Positions 61,425-64,000 of a stretch of DNA of 64,000 bases are shown in pieces. Source of the DNA: Fluviicola sp. XM-24bin1 (GTDB lineage: Bacteria; Bacteroidota; Bacteroidia; Flavobacteriales_D; Crocinitomicaceae). The notes beneath the pieces were generated by a model. That model worked only from the letters and a program-made list of their open reading frames with translations, did not search any database and was not told the DNA's origin. Position numbers and translations under genes: made by a program. The stretch spans positions 124,001 through 188,000 of the forward strand of contig QCWI01000008.1 in NCBI GenBank assembly GCA_003149635.1, in the 5' to 3' direction. Position 1 is the first letter of the stretch, and the number at the start of each line of letters is the position of its first letter.

Positions 61425-63076
61425 TCCTCGAACAATTCTACGATCGGCTTACCCGTCATCGCATTTACTTGCTGCAAATACATCAGATGTGTCAGCGTAG
61501 CCGTGATATCTGTAATTAGAATTGGACGGAACACATTCTGCTTCGGAATTCCTCCACCATACCACAACAATGGAACGTGGGTATCATAACTGTAGGCAGA
61601 TCCATGTGAAGTCCCCTTTCGAGAACTTTCGCTATCCGATGATTTTGGTAAATAACCCGGCTCTAGCGTTAAGATAATGTCGCCGCTTTCGGCATGATGA
61701 TACCCGTTTCGTACCATATTCAACCATGGATCATCGACATTCGCATTGTATAGTTGATGCCCGGTAAATACACGTTTCACACCATCCCATTTGCGAACGC
61801 GCTCAAGAATGAAATTCAATACGTCGTTGTAATCATATCCTGAGATTTCAATAGAATCATGATCTAGATAGATATTCAAATTGTCGTATTCATCCACAAA
61901 ATTTTGACCGTACTGTTCAATCAAATCATTCCCCAACATCACGAAATTGGTGTCCTGAAAGAAATATCCTCCTGGTAAATTGTGATCGATCAATTGCTGC
62001 GGAACCGGAACTACCGCGTGATCCGCCGTTAGGAAAATGACATAATCGCCCTTCCCCACTTCTTTATCCAAGGCAGCAATCAACTTTGCAATCTCCTGAT
62101 CTAATCGCAAGTACGTATCTTCAATTTCAACAGAATAAGGCCCAAATGTATGACCAATGATATCCGGTGTGGAATAGCTAATGCAAAGCATATCCGTTTG
62201 ATCGTCCAGTCCTAATCCTTCGCTGCGAAGTCCGGCTAAAGCAAAGTCCGTAAGAAAGTTGTTCGCGTACGGCGTGTATGGAAACAAACTTGCAGCAGTG
62301 ACATTTGTATCACTCTCAACCATCTGTTTCAAGTTGTACGGGAACGTTGGCGATGTCTTCCCGGGAAGTAAATGCTCATAAGGTGAATCGTCTGGCCCGC
62401 TTGCCGAATACGTATCGATCGGATACAAAGTATTCCACATTCCCGACATGTACTTCTCGGCTTGTTTCTGCGCATTGAAATCCTTCACCCATTGCGGTAG
62501 CTGATCTTTGAAGAAAGTACTGGTAATAAAGTTTCCATTGCTGAAGTCGTACCAATACGATCCATCTGATAAATGTCCGCCGGGTAAAATCGCCCCTCGG
62601 TTTTTAATCGACATGGAAATTACCTTCGCTCCTGGATACGTCAACTTCAATTGATCGGTAATGGTATTCGCTTTCAAGTTTTGCGGCGAACACATCCCCG
62701 CAGAACTCATAGACCCGATCGTACTTTGCGTTGTATCCTCTACACAATTAATACTTCGTTGCAACTCGCGATCGTACCAGTCATTTGCTACGATTCCATG
62801 ATTGCTGGGCGTAGTTCCTGTGTAAATCGATGCATGCCCCGGCCCAGTGTAAGTCGGAACATAATTGTAATTCGTATTTCGGCAATTGGTTCCTTTCTCC
62901 ATAAGCAAGTTGATACCTTTCTTGCCATAGCGCTCTTGATAGCGATAGAGATATTCGTAACACATTTGATCGACGACAATTCCAACGACCAATTTCGGAG
63001 CTTCCGACTGCTGTGCTGATACACCAAAACTGCTGAGTGTCAAAGCGAGGACACCAATAACCTTCTGTACATTCAT
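61421..63076 (-). CDS. pafA: PafA-like alkaline phosphatase (phosphodiesterase/NPP superfamily)
   Basis: 551 residues with a signal peptide (MNVQKVIGVLALTLSSFGVS). The nucleophile is Thr77 in YTGPGH, with Asn98 in GIVANDW, and Lys158-x-Arg160 corresponds to the Lys/Arg pair that marks PafA phosphomonoesterases. Zinc ligands are seen in VVGIVVDQM (Asp near 36), SYSTPDIIGHTFGP and FLTADHAVVPVP, and a late His in SHGSAYSYDTHVPLLW. The enzyme frees phosphate from organic esters in the periplasm. Confidence 0.92.
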   Translation of the reverse strand: MNVQKVIGVLALTLSSFGVSAQQSEAPKLVVGIVVDQMCYEYLYRYQERYGKKGINLLMEKGTNCRNTNYNYVPTYTGPGHASIYTGTTPSNHGIVANDWYDRELQRSINCVEDTTQSTIGSMSSAGMCSPQNLKANTITDQLKLTYPGAKVISMSIKNRGAILPGGHLSDGSYWYDFSNGNFITSTFFKDQLPQWVKDFNAQKQAEKYMSGMWNTLYPIDTYSASGPDDSPYEHLLPGKTSPTFPYNLKQMVESDTNVTAASLFPYTPYANNFLTDFALAGLRSEGLGLDDQTDMLCISYSTPDIIGHTFGPYSVEIEDTYLRLDQEIAKLIAALDKEVGKGDYVIFLTADHAVVPVPQQLIDHNLPGGYFFQDTNFVMLGNDLIEQYGQNFVDEYDNLNIYLDHDSIEISGYDYNDVLNFILERVRKWDGVKRVFTGHQLYNANVDDPWLNMVRNGYHHAESGDIILTLEPGYLPKSSDSESSRKGTSHGSAYSYDTHVPLLWYGGGIPKQNVFRPILITDITATLTHLMYLQQVNAMTGKPIVELFED

Positions 63077-63123
63077 GATTCAAAAATATTGAATTAAAGC
63101 TCGTGAGAACGCTTCGAGAGCAT

Positions 63124-63131
63124 TAACTTTG
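63124..63131 (+). promoter_or_regulatory. TAnnTTTG -7 box for miaE
   Basis: TAACTTTG matches exactly, 16 bases before the ATG at 63148. The -33 element is not obvious. Confidence 0.45.
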
Positions 63132-63147
63132 CATTAAAATCAGCTAC

Positions 63148-63738
63148 ATGTTAGGATTGAAACTTCCCACGGATCCGCGCTGGGTGAACATTGTCGAAAA
63201 AAACATCGAAGAAATTCTTACCGATCACGCTTACTGCGAGCAAAAGGCGGCTAGCAATGCGATTTCTGTAATTGTCAAGTATGCGGAATACCCGGATTTA
63301 GTTCAGGCGATGACGGCGATTGCCCAGGAAGAAATGGAGCATTTTGGAATGGTGCATGAGAAGATGTTGGAGCGCGGATTGAAGCTCGGTTTCGAAAGAA
63401 AAGATCCTTACGTAAACGACTTGGCGGCGTATCTAAAAGAACGAAACTCTGGAGGATCTCGCACCAATCAGTTTGTGAATCGAATGATGTTTGCCGCGAT
63501 GATTGAAGCAAGAAGCTGTGAGCGATTCCGCATTTTATCCGAAGAAATCAATGATGCTGATTTGCGTGAGTTCTACCGCAGCCTGATGGAAAGCGAAGCT
63601 CGGCACTACACGACATTCCTCAATTTTGCCCGTAAATATGGTGAGGGAATTGACGTGGAAACACGTTGGCATGAATTTCTTGACTTCGAAGCGACTTTAA
63701 TGCAGAAGTACGGGAAAGGTGAAACAATGCACGGGTAA
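63148..63738 (+). CDS. miaE: tRNA 2-methylthio-N6-isopentenyladenosine-37 hydroxylase
   Basis: 196 residues, the length of the MiaE family. It is a ferritin-like four-helix bundle with a di-iron site: DHAYCEQKAASN (Glu), AQEEMEHFGMVH (Glu-x2-His), EARSCERF (Glu) and SLMESEARHYTTF (Glu-x2-His). It hydroxylates ms2i6A37 using oxygen. The downstream gene begins 30 bases later on the same strand. Confidence 0.93.
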   Translation: MLGLKLPTDPRWVNIVEKNIEEILTDHAYCEQKAASNAISVIVKYAEYPDLVQAMTAIAQEEMEHFGMVHEKMLERGLKLGFERKDPYVNDLAAYLKERNSGGSRTNQFVNRMMFAAMIEARSCERFRILSEEINDADLREFYRSLMESEARHYTTFLNFARKYGEGIDVETRWHEFLDFEATLMQKYGKGETMHG

Positions 63739-63767
63739 GGAATTACCGTTTTCTTCGTCCAATCTCT

Positions 63768-64000
63768 ATGATTCAAGAACGCGCAATTATTCAACATTTG
63801 ATTCAGGACGATCTTCCGTCAGATGTGAGTAAATACTTGTCTTCTCTCGGCTTTCGCAACAGCAATGGAATGCCGTTCACTCAGGCGCAAATCAATAGTT
63901 TGTTGCATAGTGCGCGACAGGAAACCCAACGAAGGCAGTGGAAATACGAAGAAACGTGCGGCATCAACAGGGAGAAAAATCCATGTGGTGATGCGAGTGA
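63768..64000 (+). CDS. Hypothetical protein, cut by window end
   Basis: The frame is open from ATG 63768 to the window end (77 codons, no stop). The N-terminus reads MIQERAIIQHLIQDDLPSDV, then SKYLSSLGFRNSNGMPFTQA and QINSLLHSARQETQRRQWKY. The GxPFTxxQIxxLL pattern resembles the small DNA-binding helix found near the end of serine recombinase-like proteins, but this is weak. It is 29 bases after miaE, on the same strand. Confidence 0.45.
   Translation, partial: MIQERAIIQHLIQDDLPSDVSKYLSSLGFRNSNGMPFTQAQINSLLHSARQETQRRQWKYEETCGINREKNPCGDAS

Overview
The window looks like chromosomal DNA of a Bacteroidota bacterium, most likely of the Flavobacteriales. The evidence is secreted proteins ending in type IX secretion (T9SS) sorting domains, a TonB receptor with a carboxypeptidase-regulatory N-terminus, a DUF4249-like lipoprotein, a PafA-like phosphatase, an S9B dipeptidyl peptidase and a primary sigma factor without region 1.1. 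Shine-Dalgarno sequences are absent, and several starts have TAnnTTTG promoter boxes a few bases upstream. The family is uncertain. TGA is used as a normal stop codon. I saw no rRNA or tRNA gene, no CRISPR array, no transposase and no phage gene.

Layout. 1-4457: minus-strand group of a T9SS lamin-tail protein, a TonB receptor and a truncated secreted protein, with a terminator-like hairpin just before the receptor start. 4799-8343: dipeptidyl peptidase IV and citrate synthase. 8400-10548: a compact minus-strand cluster of unknown function (FHA protein, two membrane proteins, and a signal-peptidase-like lipoprotein lacking the catalytic residues); this is the least explained part of the window. 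10684-21231: RNA methyltransferase, patatin/barrel fusion, VOC protein, DUF4249-like lipoprotein, PriA, RpoD, LMW phosphatase and a tetrapyrrole-methylase-fold protein. 21571-26664: a 1698-residue secreted metzincin protease with repeats. 26715-27175: non-coding DNA with palindromes. 27176-35217: TerB/DnaJ protein, HtpG, membrane protein, SDR enzyme, Nudix, PyrE, SRPBCC protein, BirA and RsfS.

35227-39099 is a membrane-biogenesis run (FtsH, a DUF2007-like protein, CdsA, Psd). It is followed by ExoIII, a pirin with a Tat-like signal, a MutS2 without an Smr domain, a YiaA-like protein, an orphan histidine kinase, an LptF/G permease with Tgt, a GT2-ECF sigma-RsmG run and small unknown genes. A cluster of three DnaA-box matches lies at 52021-52064, and a tripartite RND efflux operon at 52182-58068. 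A truncated acyltransferase follows, then a TfoX-like protein, PabB, TilS, a PafA-like phosphatase, MiaE and a gene cut by the window end.

Most of the window is core housekeeping. The parts deserving a second look are the FHA/membrane/pseudo-peptidase cluster with its same-frame UGA junctions, the possible origin region, several proteins missing a usual domain or metal site (Tgt, MutS2, the peptidase-like lipoprotein, the acyltransferase fragment), and dispersed palindromic repeats, one of which lies inside the efflux pump coding sequence.
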